Origin: Eriocheir sinensis
Taxonomy: Eukaryota; Arthropoda; Malacostraca; Decapoda; Varunidae
Direction: 5' to 3'
Length of the DNA stretch: 64,000 nt
NCBI RefSeq assembly: GCF_024679095.1
Contig: NW_026111619.1
Coordinates: 185,001 to 249,000 of the forward strand
Below the pieces are notes generated by a model, which worked only from the letters and a program-made list of their open reading frames with translations, searched no databases and had not been told where the DNA came from. The translations under genes and the position numbers were made by a program. Below, in pieces: positions 47,881-59,922 of this stretch (position 1 is its first letter; every line of letters starts with the position of its first letter).

Positions 47881-50796
47881 GAATATGGCAAAGAAGGTGA
47901 AGCCAGCAGTGAAAACCCTAACAACTCTGAACACTCCAAGGACTGTCTTACCATAGATCACATTAATGGCCAATCCCTACTCGCAAACTTTGATGAAATA
48001 AAAATGTTAATGAGTGACAGAAATACAGATATTCTTTGCGTCAGTGAAACATGGCTCTCCCCTTACACTCCCGACACATACATCAACATTCCCAATTATA
48101 AAGTGTTCAGGTGCGACGGCGGCCGAGGTGCAGGTGTCTGTCTCTATGTTAGTGATACCCTTGCTTCTGAAATAATAGACAATAAAATAACTAAACAAAC
48201 AGGGACTGAAGACATATGGGTCCGAGTGCAGTGCAGGAAATTACCATCTGTCATAGTAGGATGTATTTACAGACACCCAAAGGCTCTCGCTAATTCATAT
48301 GATCATATAACTGAAACTATACGATCTATTATGCTTCATAAAAAAACATTCTTAGTACTAGGCGATCTAAATGACGACCTTCTCTCGCCTACCAGCAAAC
48401 TCTCGCGCTTACTAAAGATTAATAAACTAACACAACTAATAAGAAAACCCACACGACTAACCCCCACCACTGCTACACTACTGGATGTAATAATAACCAA
48501 TAACCCTGACCTCATATTACACAGTGACGTAATCCCTAACCCTATCGCTGATCACGAGCTTATCACAGCCACAGTCAATATGAAAAAGCCAAAACGAATA
48601 CCAGTTATAAAAACATTCAGAGACTTAAAGTTATATGACAAAGATAAATTCTGCGAAAGCCTGCTAAACAACGTCACCGAACTGAATCAAATATTAAACA
48701 CGGATAATGTTAATGACCAAGTGAGCATACTAACTTCAGTGTTCACCAGACGCTTAGACAACCTTGCTCCAATGGTAACACGTGAAATAAAACGGCCCCC
48801 TGCTCCCTGGATCAACAATGAAATTAATGAATGTATAAATCTCAGAAATACAACACAACGTAACCTCAAAAACAACAGAAAAGATAAAATACTACAAGAT
48901 AGGTACAGATACCTGAAGAAACGAGTAAAAACCCTAATTAATATGTCCAAAAATAATTACTATCAGTCCCAACTCAAAGATTGCAAAGGTAATACGTCTG
49001 CCACCTGGAAAGTTGTAAAAGAATTAGTTCCTAATAAAAAGAACAGCTCAAACAATCAAATACCTGGCAGCTCAGAAACTTTGTGTGAAGATTTTAATAC
49101 TTTTTTTGCTAACGTGGGAAAAAACACATACGAAAAGACACAATCTACGCTATTAAACATACAAAACAGTCTCCCAGTGGAAAATGCCATACACGACAGA
49201 CACCTCGCGGACCACACACACGAAGAAAACGGTACACTCTTTCGCCCCACACCCACAGACACTGACACACTCATCTTAACGATAAAGAGCTTGCACGAAA
49301 CAAAATCATTTGGATCCGATGGTATTCCTCTTCGTTTCCTCAAGGACTCTCTCTTCATTACCGCATATTACTTGACTCAAATAATAAACACTTCTATTGT
49401 TACCGGCATCTTTCCTACACAGTGGAAAAACGCTGTAGTTACCCCCCTATATAAAGCTGGCGACGTGAGTAATGCCGGTAATTATCGCCCAATATCCCTA
49501 TTACCTATCTTCTCTAAAGTTATAGAAAAAATAGTTGCAAACCAATTAACTAAATACCTTGAAAATAACAAACACTTGTCCGACACTCAACATGGCTTTC
49601 GCCCCCACCTCTCAACCAGCACTGCACTCACGGCCGTCACCGATAAACTATACGACAATATGGACACCAAGCAATTATCGCTGCTTACACTTTGTGACCT
49701 ATCAAAAGCATTTGATAGTGTTAGCCATAAGATTCGCCTCCATAAACTCTGAAATGTTAAAGTAGACACATTTTGGTTCAAAGACTACTTATCGAACAGA
49801 ACACAGACAGTACGCCTACAAAACCATCTCTCCACAAAGGCAAACCTACAATATGGCGTTCCACAAGGCTCCATTTTAGGGCCTATATTATTTACACTCT
49901 ATGTAAACGATATGCATGAATACTTCGACGACTGCACACTGATACAATATGCAGACGACACACAGTTTCTCCACAGTGGGCCACTGAAGGATATAAATCT
50001 ACTAGTGAAAAAAGTTGAAACCACCCAAAGCAAAGCCATGGTGTACTTTAATAAAAATGGTCTAATGTTAAACACCCAGAAAACCCAATGTATATTTATA
50101 GGAAGCAGACAACTAATATCAAGAATACCTGATAACACAACCATTCTCTTCCAGGATAGTAAGATCGAACCCTCAAACAATGTAAAGAATTTAGGATTGT
50201 ATATAGACCAATATTTAGTGTTTGATCACCATATAACCGAAATCAGTAAGAAAATCCTAGGAACACTTATGTATGCAAATAGAATAAAACAATGTTTTGA
50301 TAAACCCACAAGGCAGCATATGGTAGAATCACTAGTATTAAGTATACTAAACTATTATAATACTATATGGGGGACAACTAACAATACGCTGCTAACTAAA
50401 GTACAGAAACTACAGAACTTCGCTGCCAAAATCGTAGAAGGGAAGGCCCAGAAATATGATCATGTAACTCCGATAATTAAGGAACTCAATTGGCTCAATG
50501 TTTCACAACAAATAACTTTTGACACAGCAGTGAATATATATAAACATCTATGCGGTCACTACCCTGAATATCTAATGCCTCTCCCCTCTGTAAACAGCAT
50601 CACCAACAGCACAACACGCCAGCAGGGTAATCTGTATGTACCAAGAACACACACAGACACAGGAGCCAGACAACTTTCTGTACACGGGCCTACACTTTGG
50701 AACTCCCTGCCAACACATATAAGCACTGCCCACACCTTGCATAAATTCAAATATATTCTGAAAGAGTTCTTACTTAATCGAAACCGAAACAACTGA
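47881..50796 (+). pseudogene. LINE-E ORF2: AP endonuclease plus reverse transcriptase, one internal TGA
   Basis: Frame is open from the codon after the ORF1 TAG. Endonuclease: DHINGQSLLANFDEIK (metal-binding Asn, upstream of the first ATG at 48004), ILCVSETWL (Glu), LVLGDLNDDLL, VIITNNPDL, IADHELI. RT: SFGSDGIPLRFLK, NAGNYRPISLLPIFSKV, QHGFRPHLSTSTAL, LCDLSKAFDSVSHK, then TGA at 49750-49752, then GVPQGSILGPILFTLYVNDM and IQYADDTQF (YADD). The C-terminal tail reaches 50796. Apart from the TGA no break was seen, so this copy was active recently. Confidence 0.92.
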
Positions 50797-50912
50797 TGAA
50801 TAACTAATTATTTCATTGCAATAACCTATGTACTTTTTATGTATTTGGATGTAAGAATAACCACTTCTAGTGGAAATAAACTTATTATTATTATTATTAT
50901 TATTATTATTCC

Positions 50913-52094
50913 TCCTTCCCCATTGTGTCAATTCCCTCCCCCTTCCCCCCTGTGTCAATTCCCTCCCCCTTCCCCCCTTCCTCCTTCCCCCCTGAATCAA
51001 TTCCCTCCCCCTTCCCCCCTTCCTCCTTCCCCCCTGTGTCAATTCCCTCCCCCTTCCCCCCTTCCTCCTTCCCCCCTGTGTCAATTCCCTCCCCCTTCAC
51101 CCCTTCCCCCTTCCCCCCTGTGTCAATTCCCTCCCCCTTCCTCCTTCCCCCCTGTGTCAATTCCCTCCCCCTTCACCCCTTCCTCCTTCCCCCCTGTGTT
51201 AGTTCCCTCCTTCCCCCTTCCTCCTTCCCCCTGTGTCAATTCCTCCCTTTCCCCTTCCTCCTTCCCCCCTGTGTCAATTCCCTCCCCCTTCTCCCCTTCC
51301 TCCTTCCCCCCTGTGTTAGTTCACTCCCCCTTCCCCCCTTCCTCCTTCCCCCCTCTGTCAATTCCCTAACCCTTCCCCCCTTCCTTCTTCCCCCCTGTGT
51401 TAGTTCCTCCCCTTCCCCTTCCTCCTTCCCCTCTGTCAATTCCCTAACCCTTCCCCTTCCTCCTTCCCCCCGTGTCAATTCCCTCCCCTTCCCCTTCCTC
51501 CTTCCCCTGTGTCAATTCCTCCCCTTCCCCTTCCTCCTTCCCCTGTGTCAATTCCTCCCCTTCCCCCTTCCTCCTTCCCCTGTGTCAATTCCTCCCCTTC
51601 CTCCTTCCCCTGTGTCAATTCCTCCCCTTCCCCTTCCTCCTTCCCCCTGTGTCAGTTCCTCCCCTTCCCCCTTCCCCCTTCCTCCTTCCCCCGTGTCAAT
51701 TCCTCCCCTTCCCCTTCCTCCTTCCCCCTGTGTCAATTCCTCCCCCTTCTTCCCTGTGTCAATTCCCTCCCCCTTCCGCCCTTCCTCCTTCCCCCCTGTG
51801 TTAGTTCACTCCCCTTTCCCCCTTTCCTCCTTCCCCCCTGCGTTAGTTCCCTCCCCCTTCCTCCTTCCCCCTGTGTCAATTCCTCCTCCTTCCCCCCTCC
51901 TTCCCCCCTGTGTCAATTCCTCCCTTCCCCCTTCCTCCTTCCCCCTCTGTTAGTTCCTCCCCCTTCCCCTTCCTCCTTCCCCCTCTGTTAGTTCCTCCCC
52001 CTTCCCCTTCCTCCTTCCCCTGTGTCAATTCCTCCCCTTCCCCCTTCCTCCTTCCCCTGTGTCAATTCCCTCCCCCTTCCCCCCTGTGTCAATT
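50913..52094 (+). repeat. Pyrimidine-strand minisatellite, left half
   Basis: Units of about 33-45 bp built from TGTGTCAATTCCCTCCCCC, then TTCCCCCCTTCCTCCTTCCC, almost pure C/T on +. Long proline/serine frames across it are artefacts. Interrupted by Gypsy-2 inside a TGTCAATT element; continues at 61,368. Confidence 0.97.
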
Positions 52095-52340
52095 TATAAG
52101 TTTAGCAGGTTTGGAGTTAAAGTCCTTGCTTAACTTGTCTTTTTACTGGTTTAGTGTCTTACACGGAGCGTGAGATGTGAACTCTATCGAGACGAAATGA
52201 TGACTGCTCTCGGCAGCCGCACAAGCTATGTGCGTCATCTTTCGTTCATGAGGTTGCCTAGTCACAAAAGGATTTATACAGATAGAAGGAGAAGAAGTGG
52301 AAACGGATAGATATTTAGGATTAATATTTACATGTTTACA
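52095..52340 (-). repeat. Gypsy-2 3' LTR (left copy)
   Basis: 246 bp, matching 61122-61367. Just inside it (52,359-52,377) is a GCGTGGCGCCCACGCCACG palindrome of unknown role. Confidence 0.94.
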
Positions 52341-52948
52341 ATGCTCGGTCAGGCTAGCGTGGCGCCCACGCCACGATGAGAGTAAAACTCTATGTACAAG
52401 GATGGCCGGGCCAAATGAGATATAGAAAGTATGAAGACGAGAAAGGAAGTACACAGTATAAGGGAATGGAAAAAAAAAATAATGAATGGGATACAGGATT
52501 ATAAGCCCATGAGGGACAAATAGCAGTTAAATGCAGTTAAACAATTTGGCACATGGTTACATTACCAAGAGGAATGGTGTCTAAATTAATAAAGATAAGT
52601 GCACAAAAAAAAATATTTGTTTTCTAATATCTAAACTCCCGGGAGAATGATTTATTAACTAAATATAACATGAGAAATAATATATAGTAGAAAATATGAT
52701 CATGATCATGGAATAAATGGTATGGGAATACATACATGGTTAAGTTAAAATATGGAAACAAAAAATTGGTTGTATATGGATATAAAGGTGTATATACAAA
52801 TGGTAAATAGATACATATCACAGAGGACTTGCATGTTATTTAGTTATTGTAAAGAAATTATCCTGTCCTCTGGTTATAGATAAATGGCATATGAATACAA
52901 TTATGCTCAATGAAAAAAAAAAATATTATTGGACAACGGGAATATGGC
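52341..52948. other. Gypsy-2 region between env and 3' LTR, no gene
   Basis: AT-rich, about 600 bp. No polypurine tract or coding frame was recognised. Confidence 0.6.
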
Positions 52949-54769
52949 CTATGCCGTTGCGGGCTGTAAGGGGCGCTGGAGGACGGCTCGACGCAGGAAG
53001 GCGTAGCGGCGGTGGAAGACACAGATGAGGAGGGTAGCTAGGATCACAGTGAGCGTCAGTACCGTAGTCAGTGACGCGAGGATGGGGTATACTGTGTCGG
53101 GGCGAAGTTCTGGCCAGATGGTGAGAGAGGAAATGGGTTGTAGGGTGATGTTCGGTGCAGTGAGTTTGGGTAAGGTGTCTCCTAAAGAGTGTAAGGGTTC
53201 GAGTTGTAGGGGAGTTGTTGGTGTCGGCAAGTTGAAGGGTTTGAGGTTGTAGGTATGAAAGGTTTGGTTAAGCAATAGATGGTTAGATTGTTTAGTGGTT
53301 AGGTTGTGGGATGTGAGACTGCAGGCCTCCAAGATGACAAAGGAGCCGTGGACAGCGGTGTTGCTAGGTCGGGATCCAGGGCAAGTAACTGTAAGAGCAA
53401 TTGAATGATGGAAATAGAAGTAACGCCAGGGTTTCACTCTAAGGTGGAAGATGGTGGTATCCTCGACTGGGGTGAAAAGACACAGAGATTCAATTGGGGA
53501 GTTTCGAACTAGACCCAGCTCACAAGGATAATGACTGGTAGGCAAAAAGACGTACTGATAAGCAGGGCAAAGGTACATCTGGAATCGGGTGATATGGCAA
53601 TCATGAAAGTCAGCTGGAAAAGCAATGTGCATGAAATCTGATGAAACCAAGAGAGTGGCATGAGATGTAGATAGTTGGTAGATGGAAGAATTGACAACTG
53701 TAGGGAATGGATGAATGTGATAGATAGTGAACATATCTGGCGACCTAAAGGGGATATGCACCAAGATACCATCTGTAGTCAATGTTGCCTCCATGTAGGG
53801 ATAATAATATTGAACCTGGGTCTCACTGAAAACAGGAGTTAAGCCTTTTTCTGTTCTGGCCCAATCAATGACATGCATAAGTTCCTGAGGGGTGAGAAGG
53901 GAAGGGGTTACAACACCATCTAACACGTCTCTGAGGAGTGTAAATGTGTCCTGCAGTGCTAATTTAAAATTTGTGATTGCAAGGTAGACAGCTCTTAGGT
54001 TTGCAGCCATTAAAGCCAAATGGTGAGCCAATAAGTACTGGTGTTGGTCCTGCTGAAGCTGGGTTATGAGGGATGTGAAGTTGTTGAGGCGGTCTATGAT
54101 AACTTTTTGAGTCTGAACAACCGTCTCAATAGCTTTGTTTTGGGAACTGAGAACAATAGCCTGGTTATTCAAAATAGTACCCCATTTGTCTAACTGATCG
54201 TGAACTTCAGCAACATCGGCTTCTGTAGCTGTACCAATGAGGCCTTTTAACAATCTCCCACCAATGTCGATGAGACCACGCTTGGACCTGGCGTGGGCTA
54301 CTGGTGTTTTAAGGTAAGTTGAAAAAGGGGTCCATTCTAGCAGACTATCAAAGGATTGTTGGATATTTAGGAAAGATAGCATGAGAGTAGAGAAATATGT
54401 CAGCGTGAGTGGATGGTTTAGTTTATGAACTGTGTCCGAGGTCTGCTGGAGAACCGCTTCCGCTTGCTGGATCTGGCGCCGGAACTGGGGTATATGGAGT
54501 CGCTCCAGCTCACGAAAATCGCATAGGGTAATGCGGACATCGACCACGTCCTCCACCACCATCACGGGGCCGTCTGGCTCCACGATTGCCCCCACACGTA
54601 GGTGTTGTTCATAGGAGGGCTGCTTCGTGGCATTTGTGGGGAGGACCAGGAGAACACCTCCCAAGACACATAGGCAAGGGAGTAGCATCGCAACTGGGTG
54701 AGATAATAGAAAGTGGTTAGTGGATGGATAAGGTAAAAAAAAAATATTGTGGGAGAAGAGAAGGGACAC
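52949..54769 (-). CDS. Gypsy-2 envelope, intact F-like class I fusion protein
   Basis: 606 codons without a break. The hydrophobic N-terminus fits a signal peptide; Met28 (54688) directly before MLLPCLCVLGGVLLVL may be the true start. Furin-like RSKR at residues 161-164 is followed by GLIDIGGRLLKGLIGTATEA (fusion peptide and the motif shared with Baculo_F proteins), then a heptad-like region (about 185-245). A transmembrane helix lies at about 562-586 (LASLTTVLTLTVILATLLIC) with a short basic tail. The protein would sit on the cell or particle surface and drive membrane fusion. It starts 34 bp from the integrase stop. Confidence 0.92.
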   Translation of the reverse strand: MSLLFSHNIFFLPYPSTNHFLLSHPVAMLLPCLCVLGGVLLVLPTNATKQPSYEQHLRVGAIVEPDGPVMVVEDVVDVRITLCDFRELERLHIPQFRRQIQQAEAVLQQTSDTVHKLNHPLTLTYFSTLMLSFLNIQQSFDSLLEWTPFSTYLKTPVAHARSKRGLIDIGGRLLKGLIGTATEADVAEVHDQLDKWGTILNNQAIVLSSQNKAIETVVQTQKVIIDRLNNFTSLITQLQQDQHQYLLAHHLALMAANLRAVYLAITNFKLALQDTFTLLRDVLDGVVTPSLLTPQELMHVIDWARTEKGLTPVFSETQVQYYYPYMEATLTTDGILVHIPFRSPDMFTIYHIHPFPTVVNSSIYQLSTSHATLLVSSDFMHIAFPADFHDCHITRFQMYLCPAYQYVFLPTSHYPCELGLVRNSPIESLCLFTPVEDTTIFHLRVKPWRYFYFHHSIALTVTCPGSRPSNTAVHGSFVILEACSLTSHNLTTKQSNHLLLNQTFHTYNLKPFNLPTPTTPLQLEPLHSLGDTLPKLTAPNITLQPISSLTIWPELRPDTVYPILASLTTVLTLTVILATLLICVFHRRYAFLRRAVLQRPLQPATA

Positions 54770-54802
54770 TAAGGGATGAAGATGGTTCTCCGTACAAATG
54801 CA

Positions 54803-55651
54803 TCAGTGTGCAGATGTGTATGATCTTAGTTTCTTCCTGTAGTCGTTGGTAGTGTCCACCTCAGCTGGGCCTGGAGTATTTGTCGGTGTCGTTAGAGGGT
54901 CGTCAGGCGCAGGGGTCGACGCCTCACAGGTTGAGGAAGAAGGTCGGTTAGTGCGTTTTAGGTGGTCTAGGTGTGCAAGCTTCGTTTCCAAGGTAGTCAG
55001 GTGGCGGATCTTGACCTTATTCCCTTTGTCGTAGGACAGTACTCGGTACGGTCCCTCAAAGCGAGGTGCTAGTTTGTTTTTGGGTTCCTGAATTTTTAAA
55101 TAGACAATGTCCCCTGTGACCAATAATTTGTCGGTTGCTGATTTCCATTGTGACGCATTCATGACAGCCTTGCTATCCTCGATGTTGGAGGTAACCCGTT
55201 TATAGATCTTCTGGAAGTCTGTCCCTCTGACTCGAACGTAGTCATCAAAATTATAGATGGGCGTGTCCTCTTTGAGGAGGAATGAGTACGGCAATCGATG
55301 GTCCTGTCCAAAAATGACAAAATGAGGTGTGTCACCTATTGATTTATGGAGAGATGAGTTAAGAGAAGCCATTACCTGAGGCATCCATTCGTGCCAAGTT
55401 ACTGAGACATCACCGACCAGAGAGCGAAGTGTCTGAATGATTTTTCGATTTTGTCGCTCGACCATGCCATTGGAAGCTGGATGATAAGCCATGGTATTTA
55501 CCTTATCAACTTGGTATTCCCTGCAGATTGCCTCCAAGATTTTATTGTTAAATTCTGTGCCATTATCTGAGATGAGGACTTTAGGGGTGTTATATTTACA
55601 AAAGACTTCATCAATGAGAGCTTTAGCCACAGTAGTTGCTTGCTTGTCCAC
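54803..55651 (-). pseudogene. Gypsy-2 integrase catalytic core and C-terminal domain (second pol fragment)
   Basis: LISDNGTEFNN (second Asp), HPASNGMVERQNRKIIQTL (Glu) and a C-terminal GPYRVLSYDKGNKVKIRHL (GPY/F-like) segment. A one-base frame break at 55651-55653 (TAG overlapping the next frame's GTG) separates it from the first part of the integrase. Confidence 0.93.
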
Positions 55652-57312
55652 TATGGAACTAGAACCGAGAAACGACTGAAATGATCAATGGCAACCAATA
55701 GGTATTTGTGGCCTTCAGTAGTTTGGGGTAATTTCAATAGGTCAATAGCAATGGTATCCCATGGCTCTAAAGGTATGGGATAGCTTTTGATGGGGACTTG
55801 CTGAGTAATGGATCCATAATTTTCTGCACAAGTGTGGCAGTTGTTGATGTAATCAATGATGTCGAGCCGCATACGTGGCCAATAATATAACAAACGGGCT
55901 TGCATCAAAGCTCTACTTTTTCCAGGATGGCCGGCATGAGGGGAAGAATGTATGTTATGCAAGATCATAGAGACTAGGCTTTCTGGTACGACGATTTGTG
56001 TAACTTCCCTATGCGGACCGTATTTAGTTGCGATGTATGTATTCCTGACGAGGATGCCGTCGTTGAGATCAAAGTCAGTTAAGGGGACAGGAAGCGTTGG
56101 CAAGGAATTGGGGTCGCCACTCTGCAGATAGTATAGGATGGGTTGACAGAAGTTATCTGTTTGTTGCGCTGCGCGTATGGAATCATTCAAAGTTGGGTCA
56201 TGAGTTCGACTTGGGTCTTCAAAATGATCTACATCCATGTCCGTTATCGCGCCGATATATCTGGATAGGGCGTCCGCTACATGATTTACTGCTCCAGGGA
56301 CATGAGCAAATGAGGGATTAAAGTCTTGGACAATGAGGCTCCATCGGGCCAATTTCCCCGTGAGGGTTTTAGTATTGAATAATTCCACCACGGCTGCGTG
56401 GTCGGTTCTGACATGGATATTGTAGCCATAAATGATGTCACGAAAATGACGTAATGCCCACACGACCGCAAGGGCCTCAAGGTGGGTAGTACTGTAGTTT
56501 GATTCTGCTTTGTTGAGCGTGCGACTTGCATATGCTAGAGGTTGTAATTTATTTCTAGCATCATATTGCATGAGAGCGGCGCCTAGGCCCTTGCCACAAG
56601 CATCCGTGTACAGGAAAAAGTCTTTTGTGTGGTCTGGGTAGGCCAGGACAGGCGGGGATGTTAGTGTTGTTCTAAGGGAATCAAAAGCTTCCTGATGTTC
56701 CGCCCCCCATGTAAATGTGGAGTCTTTGCGCAAAAGTTGAGTGAGGGGTCTTGCAATGCGTGAATAGTCCTTGATAAAGGATCGATAGTACCCGGACAGT
56801 CCTAGGAAGGAGCGGACAGATTTCACGTCTGTGGGCACAGGATAGTTAAAAATAGCCTTGACTTTATCAGGAGTCGTATGTACACCATTCTGATCTAGGA
56901 CATGGCCTAAGTATGTGATGCTTGGACGCAAAAAATGACATTTTGGGAAACGCAGAGTTAGACCTGCCTGGTAAAGGCGATCAAATACTTCTTGTAGTAA
57001 GGTAATGTGTGAGTCGACATCCTGTGACACTATGATGATGTCATCTATAAAGGCGAAAACCTGTTTGCCAAGGAGGCCATGCAAGACTTTGTTGACTAGC
57101 CTTTGGAACGTTAGTGGCGCACCACTAACTCCAAAGGGGAGTTTACGAAACTGCCAGTGACCCGAAGGGGTAGAGAAGGCTGTAAGCGGTTTACTATGCT
57201 CATCGAGGTCAACCTGCCAATAGCCACTTGCTAAATCTAAGGTCGTGAAAACCTTGTTGTTGGTGCCCATGCTGCTTAAAATATCCTGCAAGTTGAGGGT
57301 GCGAAACAGCAT
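55651..57312 (-). pseudogene. Gypsy-2 reverse transcriptase, RNase H and integrase zinc domain
   Basis: 553 codons: FTTLDLASGYWQVDL, FGVSGAPLTFQRL, the catalytic VFAFIDDIIIV (FIDD at residues 88-91, where Y is more usual), RNase H (FFLYTDACGKGLGAALMQYD ... HLEALAVVWAL ... VADALSRY), the integrase zinc domain (H-x-H and CHTC) and the first catalytic Asp in DTIAIDLLKLP. The 5' side joins the protease frame across a one-base shift near 57,310. Confidence 0.93.
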
Positions 57313-58810
57313 TTAGTTTCCTGTAGTCTACAACTGGCCGAAATTGGCCGTTTTTCTTCTTCACAAGGAAAATGGGAAAGTTCCAGGGAGAAGTAGTGTG
57401 TTCTATAATACCTGATGCTAACATGTCTTTGACTGCAGTATCGAGGATAGGTCTTTGAGAGTGTGGTGTTCTGTATGCAGGCACATAGATGGGGTTGGTA
57501 TTGGGATCAACCGGTATTGTATGTGTTAAAACATTTGTGGATCCAATAGGATCATCCGGCAGACTGACAATGGAGTGGTATGTCTCTAGTAGGTTGTGCA
57601 ATTTCTCCCTTGCTTCTGGAAAAGCTAGATCTTCGAGATGAGTAGCTAGATAATCATTTACTTTTTGTTTATGATGATCACTCCGCAAGATCTCAGAGGG
57701 GGAGATGATCTCTGATTCCTGTACGCTACCTATGCGTTCAGGTAGAACTTCAAAGTCAACGACGCATGTCCCTTGACGGAACTTGCGTACGTATGGGGAT
57801 GAGTTGTGCATTATTAGGAAGGTTTGACCATTTTTATCTACTTTGCAAAGTGCATCCTCCATAGTCATGGCATTCATCTTCAAGCTCTCACTCATACAGA
57901 TAGCCTCACATTCATCACTTATACCAGCAAGACGCATTTGAAGCATAGCTGATCCACGTCCTTCTAACGTGACGTCAGTCGCCAGAACGCCGTGGACCCT
58001 TAAATGCTCTTGCGAAGAGGAAGAAGAGGGAGAGGGAGGTAATGTATTGGAGGATGATGCACTTTGTTCCTTAATAACATGCACTGCTGGAGATGAAGTA
58101 TCAACCAGTGACCGCTGGGCCACGCTAGAAAGATGAGTATATTCTCCATCGGCGGAGGGAGAAGTGCACAACAATGGCTTTGGGGCCGTGAGTGTCCTAA
58201 TGGGTGTTTCATGTTGGTAAACACAATCTTCTGCTGGAGCTAGGGACAAGCAGTGTTCCCGCATAGATTGAAGACCCAAAAGAATATCACCTGGGATATT
58301 CAAACCATGACACACATGAAAGGTGGCTGTAATCGGGGACAGGGAGTTAGCCAACTGGATAGACAAGGGGGTGTGTCCAACTACTTTAAATGATGTGTCA
58401 TCTAGTCCACTTAATTTTAGGCAGGGAGGTTCCAATACCAAGGTTGTCTTTGCGTCATGTAAGGCACGCAATGTACCGATGTTTATGATATTGGGACATG
58501 CCCCTGTGTCCATGAAAACACTAATTTGGCGACCATTACACTTAGCAGGGACAGTCATGGCAAGGGAGGATTGGGGATAAAGAGCAATGCGGTGGTGTTT
58601 CATGGTAGTGGTTTCAACATCCGTAGGTTGGGTTTCAATGTCAAAATGAGCTGTGGATGTACTTGGTTTGTTTAAAGGTGTGCGGGTTAGGGGTGTTGTA
58701 TGAATACCACGCACCTGGTGTGATTTTGTACCTGAGCCTATGTTATTGCGGGAGACGTGGCGCGCGAGGCTTCCCCCGACGAGGTACCTCCCCGGGGCCT
58801 CGCGCGGCAA
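57209..58810 (-). pseudogene. Gypsy-2 protease and start of RT (first pol fragment)
   Basis: 533 codons. Retropepsin D-T-G at residues 101-103 (VFMDTGACPNIIN) and ILLGLQSM as the second-half landmark. A long spacer follows, then the RT fingers PWNFPIFLVKKKNGQFRPVV and DYRKLNA, after which the frame drifts and ends near 57,209. The start overlaps gag by 73 bp in the -1 frame. Confidence 0.93.
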
Positions 58811-59922
58811 TCCTTGGTGTTATGTCCTGATGTCTTATGGTAGGAACAATATTGATTTGACTGTTGGGTGTTGCTGCCGTACCAGCAATTACGTGTATGG
58901 TGTCCTGTGATTCTGCAGTTGTAACAATATTGAGTGTTATAGCCACGCCCGCGACTCCTGCCTCTAGTGTAAGGGCGGCGGCCGCGGGGTGTGGCAGAGC
59001 GGTTCCTAGGGGCCTGAGATCCGGCCGGGGAGCGACTTTGGGGACGCCCCCTCTGAATTCTGACACCCCTCACCGCTGAGGATGGGGGTTCTGTTGGTGG
59101 CTCTCGTCCCGACAGGGGACTGATGTGGTTGAAAAGGGTTCTACCTTTTGGTAGGGGTTCTTCCTTTTGTAACTCTTTGAAGAGTGTCTCCGTGCAATTG
59201 AGGAGAAAGACAAAGTATGAGAAAAGGCGGCTCACATCCTCAAGGTTCATTTTCTCATCGGTAGTCCACGGGGAGTGACGGAATTGGGTTTCAAACTCTG
59301 TGAAAGCTCCACCCGCGACGCCTAAACAGTCATCTACCGCAATATTAGCCTTGATTTTGGGACGGTAGGTAGCCGCTAGGCGGAACAAGACTGACAGGGC
59401 ACCCTGTTTGCATGTGGAGCCGAAATGGCTGATGAGATTTGCTTTCGCTTCCTCATATGTTTTGGCTTTCTTGAATGCGTCACTTTTTATAATGGATTGA
59501 GCCCGACAAGGGCCCGTGTGGATGCTGTCGTAAAGGTGGGCCAATTTCTCCTTTTCATTTGTATAATGGAATTTGGTAAAAGCATCCTCTACCCTCTGCA
59601 GGTGAGTTAGGAGGTCGGGGCCGGTCTCCTCTGAGCCCGTATATTTTGGATTTTTATCCTCGCCCCTTAAAATGACGTTTTGAGGTTTGTCACTCATGGT
59701 TGGGTCACTTTGGTTCTGGTCTGTCTGAGAAGAGGAAGTAGTCTGGGAAGGCTCTGGTGAAAAGTCTGAGGGGAGCTGCTCAGCAGGAGGTAATGGGGGT
59801 GCTGGGGGAATAGGTTTTGGATAAGCAGCTCCTGAACGGAGGACTGTGTGATGGGGAGTATCAATCGTTAAACCGCTGAAGGCAGAGGATAGAGCCTCTT
59901 CCAATTTTCGATCCTGGGACAT
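58738..59922 (-). CDS. Gypsy-2 Gag with two zinc knuckles
   Basis: 394 codons. Pro/Ser-rich N-terminus, a capsid-like helical part (about residues 95-260), an Arg/Gly-rich stretch, then CYNCRITGHHTRNC and a second C/H box (CSYHKTSGHNTKDC, His in place of the second Cys). An internal ATG at about residue 75 (TMSDKPQN) could be an alternative start. No frame break. Confidence 0.92.
   Translation of the reverse strand: MSQDRKLEEALSSAFSGLTIDTPHHTVLRSGAAYPKPIPPAPPLPPAEQLPSDFSPEPSQTTSSSQTDQNQSDPTMSDKPQNVILRGEDKNPKYTGSEETGPDLLTHLQRVEDAFTKFHYTNEKEKLAHLYDSIHTGPCRAQSIIKSDAFKKAKTYEEAKANLISHFGSTCKQGALSVLFRLAATYRPKIKANIAVDDCLGVAGGAFTEFETQFRHSPWTTDEKMNLEDVSRLFSYFVFLLNCTETLFKELQKEEPLPKGRTLFNHISPLSGREPPTEPPSSAVRGVRIQRGRPQSRSPAGSQAPRNRSATPRGRRPYTRGRSRGRGYNTQYCYNCRITGHHTRNCWYGSNTQQSNQYCSYHKTSGHNTKDCRARPRGGTSSGEASRATSPAIT

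Larger units (their letters stand above)
46051..50912 (+). mobile_element. LINE-E, nearly complete two-ORF non-LTR retrotransposon
   Basis: 5' leader of about 90 bp, ORF1 (46138-47880), ORF2 (47881-50796, one internal stop), a short 3' UTR with AATAAA near 50,875 and a (TTA)n tail at 50,881-50,912. The 3' tail abuts the pyrimidine minisatellite. CR1/L2-like by ORF1 design and RT motifs; clade not settled. Confidence 0.93.

Noticed and set aside
50913..52094. Proline/serine-rich frames of up to 445 codons over the minisatellite (also 61,324-62,661)
   Set aside because: Open in several frames at once because the repeat has no stop codons; no composition shift or start context.
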